Under the pieces are notes generated by a model. It worked only from the letters and a program-made list of their open reading frames with translations. It was not told the DNA's origin and searched no databases. A program made the translations under genes and the position numbers. A stretch of 64,000 nt of DNA from Actinomycetospora termitidis (GTDB taxonomy: Bacteria; Actinomycetota; Actinomycetes; Mycobacteriales; Pseudonocardiaceae): positions 62,001 to 126,000 of the forward strand of contig NZ_JASVWF010000006.1 in the NCBI RefSeq assembly GCF_030286555.1. Direction: 5' to 3'. Numbering within the stretch: the first letter of the stretch is position 1; each line of letters begins with the position of its first letter. Shown here in pieces: positions 40,227 to 49,706 of the stretch.

Positions 40227-43200
40227 TCAGGAGATGACGAGGACAGGGTCCGGAGCGGTGTAGATCGCCGAGACCGTGTCCGAGTCGATGTTCACCACGT
40301 AGGCCTGCGACCCGTCCGGGGTCAGAACCAACCTTCCCGGCGTCGTACCCACCGGCACCGTGGCGATCACGGTGTTGGTGGTCGTGTCGAAGACCGTGAC
40401 GGTTCCTGCTCCGCCGTTGTTGACATAGGCGAGCCGGCCGTCGGGGCTGAGCGTGATCGTGGGCGGAGCAGAGGTACGGGGGGTCCCGGTCGGGATCGTG
40501 GCGATGACGGACTTCGACGTCGTGTTGTAGACGGTGACGACACCCGTTTGTGAGTTGGCGATGTACAGACGTCGGCCGTCTGCGCTCAACTGCAGGTCCC
40601 CGGCCCCGAGCCCGACATCGACGAGAGCGCTCGCGACAGTCCCCGTCGTGGTGTCGACGACGAGGACCTGCCCCGTGTTGTTGTTCGCGATGTAGACCCG
40701 CGTGCCGTCCGGGCTGATCGCCATGTCCCGCATCGCCCCGCCGCCGATCGGGATGGTCTGGAGCAGGGAGTTGGTGCTCGTGTCGAACACCAGGACGTTG
40801 TAGCCGTTGGTGATGGTGGTGACGTAGAGCCGGCGTCCGTCGGGACTCGTGAGCATCCCGGTCACGACCTGACCGACGGGAGGCGTTGCGATCACGGTCC
40901 CCGTCGTCGTGTCGATCACCGTCAGCGTGTTGCCTCCGATGTGCTGGAGATAGAGGCGGCTGCCATCGGGACTCAGGACCATCTGTGCGGCATTCGGGGC
41001 CACCGCGACAGAGGTCACCGTGTTGGTGGCCGTGTCGATGATCGACAGCACTCCGCCCTGATCGATGACGTAGGCGTGCGCGCCATCCGGGCTGAGCTTG
41101 ATCGCTCGCGGATACTGGCCGACGGCGAGCGTGGTGATGACGGTGCCGGTCGCGGTGTCGATGACGGAGACGTTGTTGGTGCGGGAGTTGCTGATCACGT
41201 AGGCACGGCTGCCGTCCGAACTCATGGCGACATCGAGCGGATAGTCACCGACCGGGATGGTGGTCAGGACGGTGTTCGACGGCGGGACGGAGGGCGACAC
41301 GGTGACGGTGACGGTGATCGGAGTGGTGCCCCCGTGCCCGTCCGACGCGGTGATCGTGAACGTGTCGGTCACGGGACCGGCCGCCCTGGCAGCCGTCAGC
41401 CGCGCCGAGCCGGTCGGTGTGTAGACGTAGGCGCCCGTCGCGTCCACGGTGACCGTGCCCTTCGTGGGCGCCGTGGTCGTCGCGAAGGTCAGGGTGTCGC
41501 CGTCCGCATCGACCGCGCCCAGACCGCCGGAGACGGCGCCTGTCGTCGCATCGGGCGCTCCGGGGCTCGACGACCCTGCGGACGGTGCGGCATTCGCAGG
41601 AGTGATCGGCACGCTGACGGTGACAGCCACGGTGCCACCGTGACCGTCGGAGGTCGTCACGGTGAACGTGTCGATCCTGGTCGTGGCAGAGGCGCCGGTA
41701 GCCGCAGCGGCGTGACGTGCGGCAGCGCTGGGCGTGTAGGCGTACTGCCCGGTGCTCGGGTCGACGACGACGGTCCCGCCCTTGGCAGTCGTGCTCGGAG
41801 CGGAGTAGGTCAGGACGTCGCCGTCGGCGTCGGCGACCCCGATGGAACCGGTGACCACACCCGAGACCGTGTCCGTGGTGGCTGCCGGCGGGGCGGCCGG
41901 GCGGGTGGGCAGCGCGTTGACGGGGGCCACGGGCACTGTCACCACGATGGGCACGGCGCCACCGTGACCGTCGGAGACGATCACGGTGAAGCTGTCCTGC
42001 CGGTCTGCAGCGGTCGCGCCCTCCGAGGCCGCGGCGTGCCGGGCCGCCGCGCTGGGCGTGTACACGTAGCGACCGGTGCTCGCGTCGACCGTGACGGTGC
42101 CGCCCTTGGCCGTGGTGCCGCTCGGGCCGATGTAGGTCACGGTGTCGCCGTCGGAGTCGGACCCGGGCGTGAACCCGCCGCTGACGGCTCCGGTGCTCGC
42201 GTTCGGAACGCCGACCGTCACGCTGCCGACGGCGGGTGCCGTGTTGGAGCCCGAGATGTCGACGGTGACGTTCACGCTGGTGACGCCGCCGTGGCCGTCG
42301 GCCACGGTGATCGTGAAGTTGTCGGTCTTGTCGGCGGCGGACGCGCCGTCGCGTGCAGCGTCGTGGCGTGCCTGAGCGCTCGGTGTGTAGGTCCAGTTCC
42401 CGCTGGTGGGGTCGACCCTGACGGTGCCGCCCTTCCCCGTGCGTCCGCTCGGCCCGGCGTAGGCCAGGGTGTCGCTCTCCGCGTCGTCGACCCGGACCTG
42501 GCCGGACACGGCGCCCGAGGTCGGGTCCGTGGACGTGACCGAGCTGCCGCTCGTCGAAGGCGTGGTGTTCGTCGGTGTGATCGGAACGCTCACCGTGACC
42601 GGCACGGTGCCACCGTGGGCGTCGGTGACGACGATCGTGAACGTGTCCTCCTTGTCCGCTGCGGTGGCGCCGTCCCGAGCCGCGTCGTGGCGTGCCTGGG
42701 CGCTCGGTGTGTAGGTCCAGGAGCCGGTGGTCGGATCGACCGCGACGGTGCCGCCCTTGAACGTGGTGGACGTCGGCCCGGAATAGCTCAGCGTGTCCCC
42801 GTCGGCGTCACTGACGGCGAGGGGCGCGCCGGTGACCACCCCGGTCTCCTCGTCCTCCTGGAACGACGGGCCCGGGGTCAGGGACACGGGCGCCGCATTG
42901 ACCGGCACGACGGGCACGGTCACCGTGACCGGCACGGTGCCGCCCCTGCCGTCGGAGACGACGACGGTGAAGGTGTCGGTCGCGTCGGCGGCGGAGGCCC
43001 CGTCGCGGGCGGCCGCGTGACGTGCCTGGGGGCTGGGTGTGTAGGTGTAGCGCCCGGTGGTCGGGTCCACGATGACCGTCCCGCCCTTGGCCGTCGGCCC
43101 GCTCGGGCCGACGAAGGTCAGGGGGTCTCCCTCGGCGTCGCTGACGCCGAGACCCCCCGTGACCACGCCCGACGACCCGTCCACCGTGGACGGGGCGGGG

Positions 43201-44540
43201 GTGACGGGCGGTGCCGACGGGGCGGTGTTGGCCGGCGTGATGCTGATCGGGACGGTCACGGTCGTGGTGTGGGCGCCGAAGAGCCGCTGGGCGAGGGCTG
43301 GGTTGGAACGCGCGAGCACCTGCTGGGCCAGGCCGGTGAAGCGCCCGAGGCCGGGCGCCGAGGGATTGTTGTCGCGGATGGTGATGGTGAACGTGTCGGT
43401 GCCGCCGGTCCTCGCCCAGACCGGGTCGGGCACGTACGTGTAGGTCCCCGTGGAGGGATCGACGGTGACGTGGCCGTGGCTGGGCGCGCGGGTGACGGTG
43501 TACGTCAGTCGGTCGCCGTCGGGGTCGGTGGCGTGGAGTTCGCCGGTGACCAGGCCCGTCGTGGTCGGCGGGAGCTGGACCGGGTCGGCCACGGGGCTGC
43601 GGTTGAACAGGGAGTTCTCGCCGCGGCGGAACAACGCCCACTGGGCGATGAGCAACGCGCTGGTCGGGGCGGCCGGCGCCAGCGGGCCGGGGCCTCCACG
43701 TGGTGCAGCGGGGACGATCCCCACCAGCGCGAGCGCGAAGCGGGTCAGCGGGTTCTCGGTCACCGGGCGGGTGACTCGAGAGGTCGACGTGGCGTCGAGG
43801 CTGGAAGCCGCTGTCGTGGCAGCGGTGCCCTCGGCTGCGGGGGTCGTGGCGGCGGAGCCCACGGAGCCGATCTCGCCGACCCGCGCGGTGGCCGGTGCAG
43901 GCCGCGCCACCGGCGGGTCGGTCACGGCAGGAGCCGTGGTCGTCGGCTCGGCATCGTCGTGCCGGCCGGTCGGGGGCGGGGACACCGACGTCGTGGGGCC
44001 TGCGGCTCCCACGGTGGCGGGCTCACCGGCGGGTGCGACGGGGTCGTGCTCCGCGGGAGAAGCCGAGCGCTCGGGCTCGGCCTCGGAGGCCGCGCCATCG
44101 TCGACGACGACGTCGTCGGAGGTTTGTTGCTCGTCGGTCGACCCGCCGCTGCCGCCGCCGCCGTCGGAGCCACCGGTGCCGCCGCCGGTCGACTCCGTCG
44201 TGGTTGCCGCACTCCGACCATCACCAGTGGTCGCCTCGTGGGCCTCGGACTCGCTCGGCGTCCCCCCGGGCGCAGACGCGGAGTCGTCCGTCTCCTCCGC
44301 TGGTGAGGTGGTCACTGCGACCGTGTGCACCACCATCCCGACGGCCTGGTCGCCCGGCGTGCCGGGGGTGCCCTGCAGAAGGACCCCCGCACCGATCGCT
44401 GCAGCCAAGGTCGTCTGCGCCGCACGGGAGGCGAGCGCGGATCTTCCGGCTCGCCGCGCTTTCGCGATTCGAGCGGCCTTCCGCGCCTTCGCGGCCTCTG
44501 TGGTCCTCGCGGTGTTCCTGGTCTTGACGGGCTTCTTCAC
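40227..44540 (-). CDS. Giant surface protein: VCBS/cadherin-like repeats and YVTN beta-propeller
   Basis: A 1437-residue protein. The N-terminus is very basic (MKKPVKTRNTARTTEAAKAR) with a weak hydrophobic segment (43-56) and could be a long signal anchor. A low-complexity Ser/Thr/Pro/Asp region to about 300 follows, then seven about 105-residue repeats of the VCBS/cadherin-like type (VSDADGD, KGGTVxVDPxTGxYTYTPS, DTFTVVVSDGHGG), and then seven to eight YVTN-type beta-propeller blades (LSPDG, YVxN, VSVIDTATGTVI). It is probably an adhesin or wall-associated protein. GTG at 44540 follows GGGGGGACGAGTC; a longer frame to 44648 lacks such a site. Confidence 0.88.
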   Translation of the reverse strand: MKKPVKTRNTARTTEAAKARKAARIAKARRAGRSALASRAAQTTLAAAIGAGVLLQGTPGTPGDQAVGMVVHTVAVTTSPAEETDDSASAPGGTPSESEAHEATTGDGRSAATTTESTGGGTGGSDGGGGSGGSTDEQQTSDDVVVDDGAASEAEPERSASPAEHDPVAPAGEPATVGAAGPTTSVSPPPTGRHDDAEPTTTAPAVTDPPVARPAPATARVGEIGSVGSAATTPAAEGTAATTAASSLDATSTSRVTRPVTENPLTRFALALVGIVPAAPRGGPGPLAPAAPTSALLIAQWALFRRGENSLFNRSPVADPVQLPPTTTGLVTGELHATDPDGDRLTYTVTRAPSHGHVTVDPSTGTYTYVPDPVWARTGGTDTFTITIRDNNPSAPGLGRFTGLAQQVLARSNPALAQRLFGAHTTTVTVPISITPANTAPSAPPVTPAPSTVDGSSGVVTGGLGVSDAEGDPLTFVGPSGPTAKGGTVIVDPTTGRYTYTPSPQARHAAARDGASAADATDTFTVVVSDGRGGTVPVTVTVPVVPVNAAPVSLTPGPSFQEDEETGVVTGAPLAVSDADGDTLSYSGPTSTTFKGGTVAVDPTTGSWTYTPSAQARHDAARDGATAADKEDTFTIVVTDAHGGTVPVTVSVPITPTNTTPSTSGSSVTSTDPTSGAVSGQVRVDDAESDTLAYAGPSGRTGKGGTVRVDPTSGNWTYTPSAQARHDAARDGASAADKTDNFTITVADGHGGVTSVNVTVDISGSNTAPAVGSVTVGVPNASTGAVSGGFTPGSDSDGDTVTYIGPSGTTAKGGTVTVDASTGRYVYTPSAAARHAAASEGATAADRQDSFTVIVSDGHGGAVPIVVTVPVAPVNALPTRPAAPPAATTDTVSGVVTGSIGVADADGDVLTYSAPSTTAKGGTVVVDPSTGQYAYTPSAAARHAAAATGASATTRIDTFTVTTSDGHGGTVAVTVSVPITPANAAPSAGSSSPGAPDATTGAVSGGLGAVDADGDTLTFATTTAPTKGTVTVDATGAYVYTPTGSARLTAARAAGPVTDTFTITASDGHGGTTPITVTVTVSPSVPPSNTVLTTIPVGDYPLDVAMSSDGSRAYVISNSRTNNVSVIDTATGTVITTLAVGQYPRAIKLSPDGAHAYVIDQGGVLSIIDTATNTVTSVAVAPNAAQMVLSPDGSRLYLQHIGGNTLTVIDTTTGTVIATPPVGQVVTGMLTSPDGRRLYVTTITNGYNVLVFDTSTNSLLQTIPIGGGAMRDMAISPDGTRVYIANNNTGQVLVVDTTTGTVASALVDVGLGAGDLQLSADGRRLYIANSQTGVVTVYNTTSKSVIATIPTGTPRTSAPPTITLSPDGRLAYVNNGGAGTVTVFDTTTNTVIATVPVGTTPGRLVLTPDGSQAYVVNIDSDTVSAIYTAPDPVLVIS
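41290..43620 (-). repeat. Seven about 310-bp coding repeats (VCBS type)
   Basis: The repeats are recognisable in the DNA by recurring words such as GTGTAGGTCCA and CGTGGCGTGCCTG, and in protein by YTPSxxARHxAA. Units two and three are the most alike. Recombination between units is possible. Confidence 0.7.
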
Positions 44541-44733
44541 GACTCGTCCCCCCGAGTGCGGCTTGTCCTGCTTGCCATCCCCATCGACACGATCTGTGGA
44601 GATGTTGCGGGAATGACTAGGCCGATCAGGTGAAACGGAGAAGAACAAACCACGACGAATACACGCGGAGCATCACGCGTTGCTGTGCGTAGGGATCTTC
44701 ACGCCTCGTCCGAAGAAATGAGGATCTTTCCCG

Positions 44734-45555
44734 TCAGACCGGCGCGGGCTCGCCGACCCAGTCGCAGCGCAGCAGCATCCGCGGAGTGACCAGCGCGGAC
44801 GGGAGGTTCTGCGGCCAATTGTCGCGAGCGGTCGGCAGTAGATCGTCCATCCGGTGACCGGTGGTCCTCAGCCACCCCCACACCGATCGCAGGGCACCGG
44901 CGAAGAAATCCGGGTCGTACCGGGTCACCGCCGCGACCAGGCTCGCCATCGTCCGGCCCCGCTCGTCCGGTTCCCACTGCTCGATCACCTCGCCACCGAG
45001 CGATGCGGCGTGCACGAGGATGTCCCGAGGCGCGCCCGAAGGAGATGGAGGCGCGAGGTGGGCGGTGGGCACCGGCCGCCCGTAGGCCTCGACGATCATT
45101 TCCGCGGCGGTGAACGCGGGCCGGTCGGAACCGTGGCGCCAGGACTCCGCAGCGGCGAACGCGGTTCCGAGCAGAATGGATCTCGCGTCGTCGTCGAACT
45201 CCGCCTCCGGTCGGCAGGCGTCGACGGCCACGGTGCTCTGCAACAACTTCGGGAAGGAGAACCCGGAGTGATCCACCCACGCCAGGCACCGCTCGAGGGC
45301 GAGCTTCTTCTCGTCCTCCTCGAGCAGGACCGCCGCACGGAACAGCGGTCGCTCGGTCACGTCGTCGAACCGATCGAGGCGCACGCCGCCGCCCTCGCCG
45401 GCCCGGAGGAGCCCGGACCCGGTCCGGCAGCTGACGAACGAGTCGTCGCCGACGTCGATCCCGACCTGGGTGTACTCGCCCCGGTCGTATCGCCTGATCA
45501 TGTCGCCGATCGGGCTACCCGACGGTGAGCTGAGGATCAGGTCGCCCACGGCCAT
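44734..45555 (-). CDS. Papain-like (NlpC/P60, YiiX type) fold candidate
   Basis: A 273-residue soluble protein whose start (MAVGDLILSSPSGSPIGDMI, GEYTQVGIDVGDDSFVSCRT) follows the pattern of YiiX/YebB-type NlpC/P60 hydrolases: GDLI, then small polar residues, then a strand where active enzymes carry His (here YTQVGI, with Gln). The missing His suggests an inactive or divergent member. No signal peptide. ATG at 45555 follows GAGGAGCACAGAT. Co-directional with the GT2 gene 32 bases upstream. The assignment rests on eye-matching only. Confidence 0.55.
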   Translation of the reverse strand: MAVGDLILSSPSGSPIGDMIRRYDRGEYTQVGIDVGDDSFVSCRTGSGLLRAGEGGGVRLDRFDDVTERPLFRAAVLLEEDEKKLALERCLAWVDHSGFSFPKLLQSTVAVDACRPEAEFDDDARSILLGTAFAAAESWRHGSDRPAFTAAEMIVEAYGRPVPTAHLAPPSPSGAPRDILVHAASLGGEVIEQWEPDERGRTMASLVAAVTRYDPDFFAGALRSVWGWLRTTGHRMDDLLPTARDNWPQNLPSALVTPRMLLRCDWVGEPAPV

Positions 45556-45587
45556 ATCTGTGCTCCTCGGTGGATGAGCGGACGTGC

Positions 45588-46496
45588 TCAGCTCATGTCG
45601 GGCGGACCCACCCACAGACCGCGGACGTAGGCCTCGTGCCAGCGGGCCTTCGCCGGGCGTCGCAGGGCGCGGTAGGCGAGTGCGCGGGAACCGGCCCCGG
45701 CCGAGAGGATGAGCCGGATCGCCAGGGTCTCGAGCCGGGAGTGGTGCCGCCCGACGTCGCGCATCATCGACGAGCCGCGCAGCTGCGACATGCGGGCGGG
45801 CGCGTCGCCCGATCCGCCGGAGCCGTGGGGGACGAGCAGGTCGGTGCGCAGCCGTTGGCCCAGACCGGCCGAGCGGATGCGCCGGGAGAGGTCGACGTCC
45901 TCGTTGTAGACGAAGAAGCCCTCGTCGAACGCGCCGAGCTCGAAGAACAGGGAGCGGTCCAGGGCGCACACGGAGGCACTGACCCAGTCGACGTCGGCCT
46001 CGGAGCCCGGCTCGGGCCGCGCCCAGAGCCCGGTCCGCGGCAGTAGGTAGTGCAGGCCGCTCGCGTGCGACAGCGCCCGCCACCAGGTCGGCTCCCAGCC
46101 GGCGGTGCCCAGCTCGACCCGTCCGTCGCGCCCGATCGCCATGGGGAGGGCCTGCACGCACGCGCTGTCCGCGCGGATTTCGGCAGCCAGCTCGTCCAGC
46201 AGTTCGGGCGTGGGGCGGCTGTCGGGTCCGACCAGCATGACGACGTCGCGGGTCGTCTCGCGCAGACCGAGGTTCGCGCCCACGGCGAAGCCCCGACCGG
46301 GGCCGTCCATCACACGGACGGACGGACGGTCGGCCACCCGCTCGGCGAGACCGTCCGCACCCTGACAATTGTCGACCACGATGATCGGGAACTGTGGCCC
46401 GAGTTCGTCGATCAGTTCCTCGACGAGCGCCGCACTGCGGTAGGCCACCACGACCGTCTCGTAGTCCCGCACTCCCGGGCTCGCTGAAACGGACAT
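45588..46496 (-). CDS. Family 2 glycosyltransferase
   Basis: A 302-residue GT-A protein: nucleotide-sugar strand YETVVVAYRSAALVEELIDE, VVDNCQGADG, GFAVGANLGLRETTRDVVML, the metal site LVGPDSRP in place of DxD, and ED in FFVYNEDVDLSRRIRSAG, which is the ED signature of rhamnosyltransferase-like GT2 enzymes. It likely adds a sugar to the exopolysaccharide repeat. ATG at 46496 follows GGAGGAGCGAGAG. It is divergent from the main plus-strand exopolysaccharide operon. Confidence 0.88.
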   Translation of the reverse strand: MSVSASPGVRDYETVVVAYRSAALVEELIDELGPQFPIIVVDNCQGADGLAERVADRPSVRVMDGPGRGFAVGANLGLRETTRDVVMLVGPDSRPTPELLDELAAEIRADSACVQALPMAIGRDGRVELGTAGWEPTWWRALSHASGLHYLLPRTGLWARPEPGSEADVDWVSASVCALDRSLFFELGAFDEGFFVYNEDVDLSRRIRSAGLGQRLRTDLLVPHGSGGSGDAPARMSQLRGSSMMRDVGRHHSRLETLAIRLILSAGAGSRALAYRALRRPAKARWHEAYVRGLWVGPPDMS

Positions 46497-46618
46497 CTCT
46501 CGCTCCTCCACATGATCCGAGCGCGGACGGTTTCTCCACGTTCGAGACAAGCAACCATCGCGGTGTGTGAGCGTCCACCACTCCGGAGAACCGGTCAAGA
46601 TCGGTTTTCACGCGATCG

Positions 46619-46648
46619 TGGACGAAAGATCGCAACGGTGCGTAGCCT
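46619..46648 (+). promoter_or_regulatory. Candidate promoter of exopolysaccharide operon
   Basis: TGGACG (46619-46624) and TAGCCT (46643-46648) are spaced by 18 bases and lie 60 bases before the first plus-strand gene of the locus, inside the divergent region 46497-46707. AACCG and CGGTT nearby form a small inverted repeat. Confidence 0.45.
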
Positions 46649-46707
46649 GTCATTTCCGCGCGCGCGAGAGCGGATCGCAACAGAGATCTTTGTCCGGGGG
46701 GACACCG

Positions 46708-47652
46708 ATGACTATCGAGGGACGTTCGCGTCCACCAGCCGCGAACGCCGGGAGATTCGTCCGGAGGCGACGTGTTCCGGCCGCCATTCCGAGCGCCCGC
46801 GAATCGACCGAGTCCGTGCCGAGCCTGGCCGAGGGCCGGTCGTGCCGGCTGCTCGACCTGTCCCTGCAGGTCTTCTCCACCCCCGAGATCGCCGCCCGGC
46901 GGCTGGTGGCCGCCCGTCGACCCGACCGTGGCGTCGCGGCTTTCACCTGCAACGTCGACCACGTGATGCTGACCCGCTCCGACCGGACCTTCCGCGAGGC
47001 CTACGGGCGCGCGGACGTGGTGACGATGGACGGAGCCCCGGTCGCGTTGCTCTCGCGGTGGACGGGTGCCGCCGGAGCCGTGCGCGTGACGGGGGTCGAC
47101 ATCGTGGAGGCCCTGGGCGGCGTCGGAGCCGAACAGGGGCTGCGGCTCGGCATCGTCGGCGGAGTGCCCGGCCGGGCGCAGCGGGCCGGACTCGCGTTGC
47201 AGTCCGCCAACCCTGGCCTGCCCGACGTCCTCGCGCGGACGCCGTCCGCAGGCTTCGAGATCGGTGGCGACGAGGACGAGGCCCTCGTCCGCGACCTCGC
47301 CGCGCAGGGCCTCGACGTCGTGGTCGTGTGCCTCGGCGCCCCCAAGCAGGAACTGTGGATCGACCGGCACCGCGACGAGATTCCCGGCGCCGTGCTGATC
47401 GGGGCCGGCGCCACCGTCGACTACCTCGCCGGGGCCATCCGTCGTGCCCCCGCGGCCTTCCAGAAGACGGGCACCGAGGCCTTCTGGCGCCTGAGCACCG
47501 AGTTCCCGCGCCTCTGGCGGCGGTACCTCGTCCGCGACAGCGCCTTCATCCTGCTGTTCGCCGCCGTCCTCGCCCGGCACCACGCCCGGTTCGGGACACC
47601 CCTGCCGACCCCACGCCGTCCGCACGACGAGAACACCGAGGCCGCCCCGTGA
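46708..47652 (+). CDS. WecG/TagA/CpsF family glycosyltransferase
   Basis: A 314-residue protein with family GT26 features: FTCNVDHVMLTRSDRTFREA, the aspartate in ADVVTMDGAPVALLSR (Asp108 region), VVVCLGAPKQELWIDRHRDE and GVGATVDYLAG-type sequence (GAGATVDYLAGAIRRAPAAF). Family members transfer a sugar to an undecaprenyl-linked acceptor as the second step of repeat-unit assembly. ATG at 46708 follows CGGGGGGACACCG; upstream extension to 46567 is not supported. Its TGA overlaps the next gene's GTG. Confidence 0.9.
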   Translation: MTIEGRSRPPAANAGRFVRRRRVPAAIPSARESTESVPSLAEGRSCRLLDLSLQVFSTPEIAARRLVAARRPDRGVAAFTCNVDHVMLTRSDRTFREAYGRADVVTMDGAPVALLSRWTGAAGAVRVTGVDIVEALGGVGAEQGLRLGIVGGVPGRAQRAGLALQSANPGLPDVLARTPSAGFEIGGDEDEALVRDLAAQGLDVVVVCLGAPKQELWIDRHRDEIPGAVLIGAGATVDYLAGAIRRAPAAFQKTGTEAFWRLSTEFPRLWRRYLVRDSAFILLFAAVLARHHARFGTPLPTPRRPHDENTEAAP

Positions 47653-49706
47653 CCATCGACGACTTCCTCCGTATCGTCCGCGACCGCTGGGTCGCGGTCG
47701 TGGCGGGCCTGCTCGTCGGAGCCCTCGCCGGCCTGGCGTTCGGCCTGCTCAGCCCGTCGTACTACACCGCGACGACCACGCTGTACGTGTACTCGCCGAG
47801 CGGGGACTCCACCGACGCCGCCTATCAGGGCAGCCTGGTCTCCCAGCAGCGCGTCTCCTCCTACGCGGAGCTGGTCACCAGCGAGGAGGTGACCGACGAC
47901 GTCATCGCGAAGCTCGGTCTGACCGAGACGTCCCCCGAGCTCGCGAAGCAGCTCTCGGCGAGCAGCTCGAGCGAGTCGGTGCTCATCGACCTGTCCGCCA
48001 CCGACGGCGACTCGCAGCGCGCGGCCCTCCTCGCGAACACCGTGGCCACCTCGTTCATCGCGGTGGTGAACGACCTCGAGAAGCCCTCGGCGCCGGGGGC
48101 CCAGCAGCAGGTGTTCGTCCGCCAGGTCCGCCCCGCACGCGCACCGGTCGAGGCCGGCAACCCGTCGGTCGTCGTGACGACGGCGGTGGGCGGTGTCCTC
48201 GGGCTCGCGCTCGGGGTGGTCGCCGCCGTCCTGATCAGCGCCCTCGACAAGTCGGTGCGCTCGGTCGGGCAGCTCCGACGCGTCAGCGGTGTCCCGACCC
48301 TCGGCGCCGTCCCGATGGACCCGACCGCGCTCGAGGGCTCGGTCGCCGACTCGCTCGCGAGCGGGTCGGCCTACTCGGAGGCGCTGCGCTCGTTGCGCAC
48401 CAATCTCGACTTCGTCGACGTCGACCACGACTCGTCGCTGCTCGTCGTCACGAGTCCGTTCGAAGGGGAGGGAAAGACGACGACGGTCGTGGGCCTCGCC
48501 GTGGCCCTCGCCTCGGCGGGCAAGCGCGTGATCATCGTCGACGCGGACCTGCGCCGTCCCCAGCTGGCGAGCCGCCTGGGCTTCGACGAGTCGGTCGGCC
48601 TCTCGAGCGTCCTGGCGGGCAAGGTGCCGCTCGACCACGCCCTCCAGCCATGGGGCCCGGGGCTCACGCAGGTCCTGGCGAGCGGTGTCGTCCCGCCGAA
48701 CCCGAGTGAGCTGCTCGCGAGCCGCCAGGCCGTGGAACTGTTCCGCGCCCTCCGCGAGCGGGCCGACGTGGTCCTCGTGGACACACCGCCCGTCCTCCCG
48801 GTCACCGACGCCGCGACCGTCGCCCGGCACGCCGACGCGACCCTGCTCCTCTGTCGGATCGGGCGCACGCGCATTGCGCAGGTCGAGTCCGCCCTGACCT
48901 CGCTGCGCTCGGTGTCGGCCAACGTGGTCGGAACGGTCGCCACCATGGTCCCGACGACGGGTGACTCGTCGTACGTCGGCCGCTCGGCCTACCACAAGGG
49001 CACGGCCACGACGTCGGTGGCGGCCCCGCAACCGATGCCGACACGGAGCCCGCAGCAGAACGGGGCGCCCCACCAGAACGGAGCACCGCAGAACGGCCGC
49101 GCGCTCCCGGCGTTCCCGCAGACCGGTCCGCAGCCCGCGCCGCCCGGGCCCCGTCCGTCGCCGGGGCCGCGCGCGACGCCGGCTCCGCGGCCACGGCAGC
49201 AGGCGCCGTCGGTTCCCGCGGGCATGGACCCGGACGTCGACGACCCCACCCCGACGGTGACGGTCGTGCCCGTGCAGCCCCGCGCCGGCGGCGAGGCGTC
49301 CACGACGTCCTCGAGCACGTCGACCGACACGGTCGAGGTGTCCCGCGACGACCGGGCGACCGTGGTCCACACCCGGCCCGAGCCCGACGCGAGCTCCGAC
49401 GAGGCGGACAGCAGGGCGGTCGACACGAAGGCAACTGACACCAAGGCGGTCGACACGAAGGCGGTCGACACGAAGGCGGTCGACACGAAGGCGCAGGCCG
49501 AGACCGCCGACCCCGAGGCCGAGGACGAGGAGTCCGCCGACCCGCAGGAGGGCCAGGACGACACCGAGGTGAGGGCCGGGACCGCCGGCGACGAGACCCA
49601 CAAGAGCGACGAGACCGACAAGAGCGACGAGGACGACGAGACCGACGCCGAGTCGGACCTCGACGCCCCCACCCGCACCCTCACCACGGAGAAGGCGTCG
49701 ACGTGA
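47649..49706 (+). CDS. Wzz-type chain-length regulator fused to BY tyrosine kinase
   Basis: A 685-residue protein: Wzz domain with flanking membrane helices (about 14-36 and 178-200), then a bacterial tyrosine kinase domain with Walker A SPFEGEGKTT (269-278), Walker A' VIIVDADLRRP (294-304) and Walker B VVLVDTPPVLP. This links polymer length control and kinase activity. The C-terminus from about 445 is unusual: long Pro-, Asp/Glu- and Thr-rich, with a five-unit AVDTK repeat, and no Tyr cluster. GTG at 47649 overlaps the upstream stop (GTGA). Confidence 0.9.
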   Translation: MTIDDFLRIVRDRWVAVVAGLLVGALAGLAFGLLSPSYYTATTTLYVYSPSGDSTDAAYQGSLVSQQRVSSYAELVTSEEVTDDVIAKLGLTETSPELAKQLSASSSSESVLIDLSATDGDSQRAALLANTVATSFIAVVNDLEKPSAPGAQQQVFVRQVRPARAPVEAGNPSVVVTTAVGGVLGLALGVVAAVLISALDKSVRSVGQLRRVSGVPTLGAVPMDPTALEGSVADSLASGSAYSEALRSLRTNLDFVDVDHDSSLLVVTSPFEGEGKTTTVVGLAVALASAGKRVIIVDADLRRPQLASRLGFDESVGLSSVLAGKVPLDHALQPWGPGLTQVLASGVVPPNPSELLASRQAVELFRALRERADVVLVDTPPVLPVTDAATVARHADATLLLCRIGRTRIAQVESALTSLRSVSANVVGTVATMVPTTGDSSYVGRSAYHKGTATTSVAAPQPMPTRSPQQNGAPHQNGAPQNGRALPAFPQTGPQPAPPGPRPSPGPRATPAPRPRQQAPSVPAGMDPDVDDPTPTVTVVPVQPRAGGEASTTSSSTSTDTVEVSRDDRATVVHTRPEPDASSDEADSRAVDTKATDTKAVDTKAVDTKAVDTKAQAETADPEAEDEESADPQEGQDDTEVRAGTAGDETHKSDETDKSDEDDETDAESDLDAPTRTLTTEKAST
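49416..49490 (+). repeat. Five 15-bp tandem repeats in the kinase tail
   Basis: Units of GCGGTCGACACGAAG (AVDTK) repeat five times; the second unit is variant. The array is in frame inside the disordered tail and could vary in number. Confidence 0.85.

Noticed and set aside
40941-44306. 1121-residue plus-strand frame opposite the giant repeat gene
   Set aside because: Antisense to repeat codons in GC-rich DNA; product is Arg/Gly/Asp/Val-rich and mirrors the repeats, no start site.
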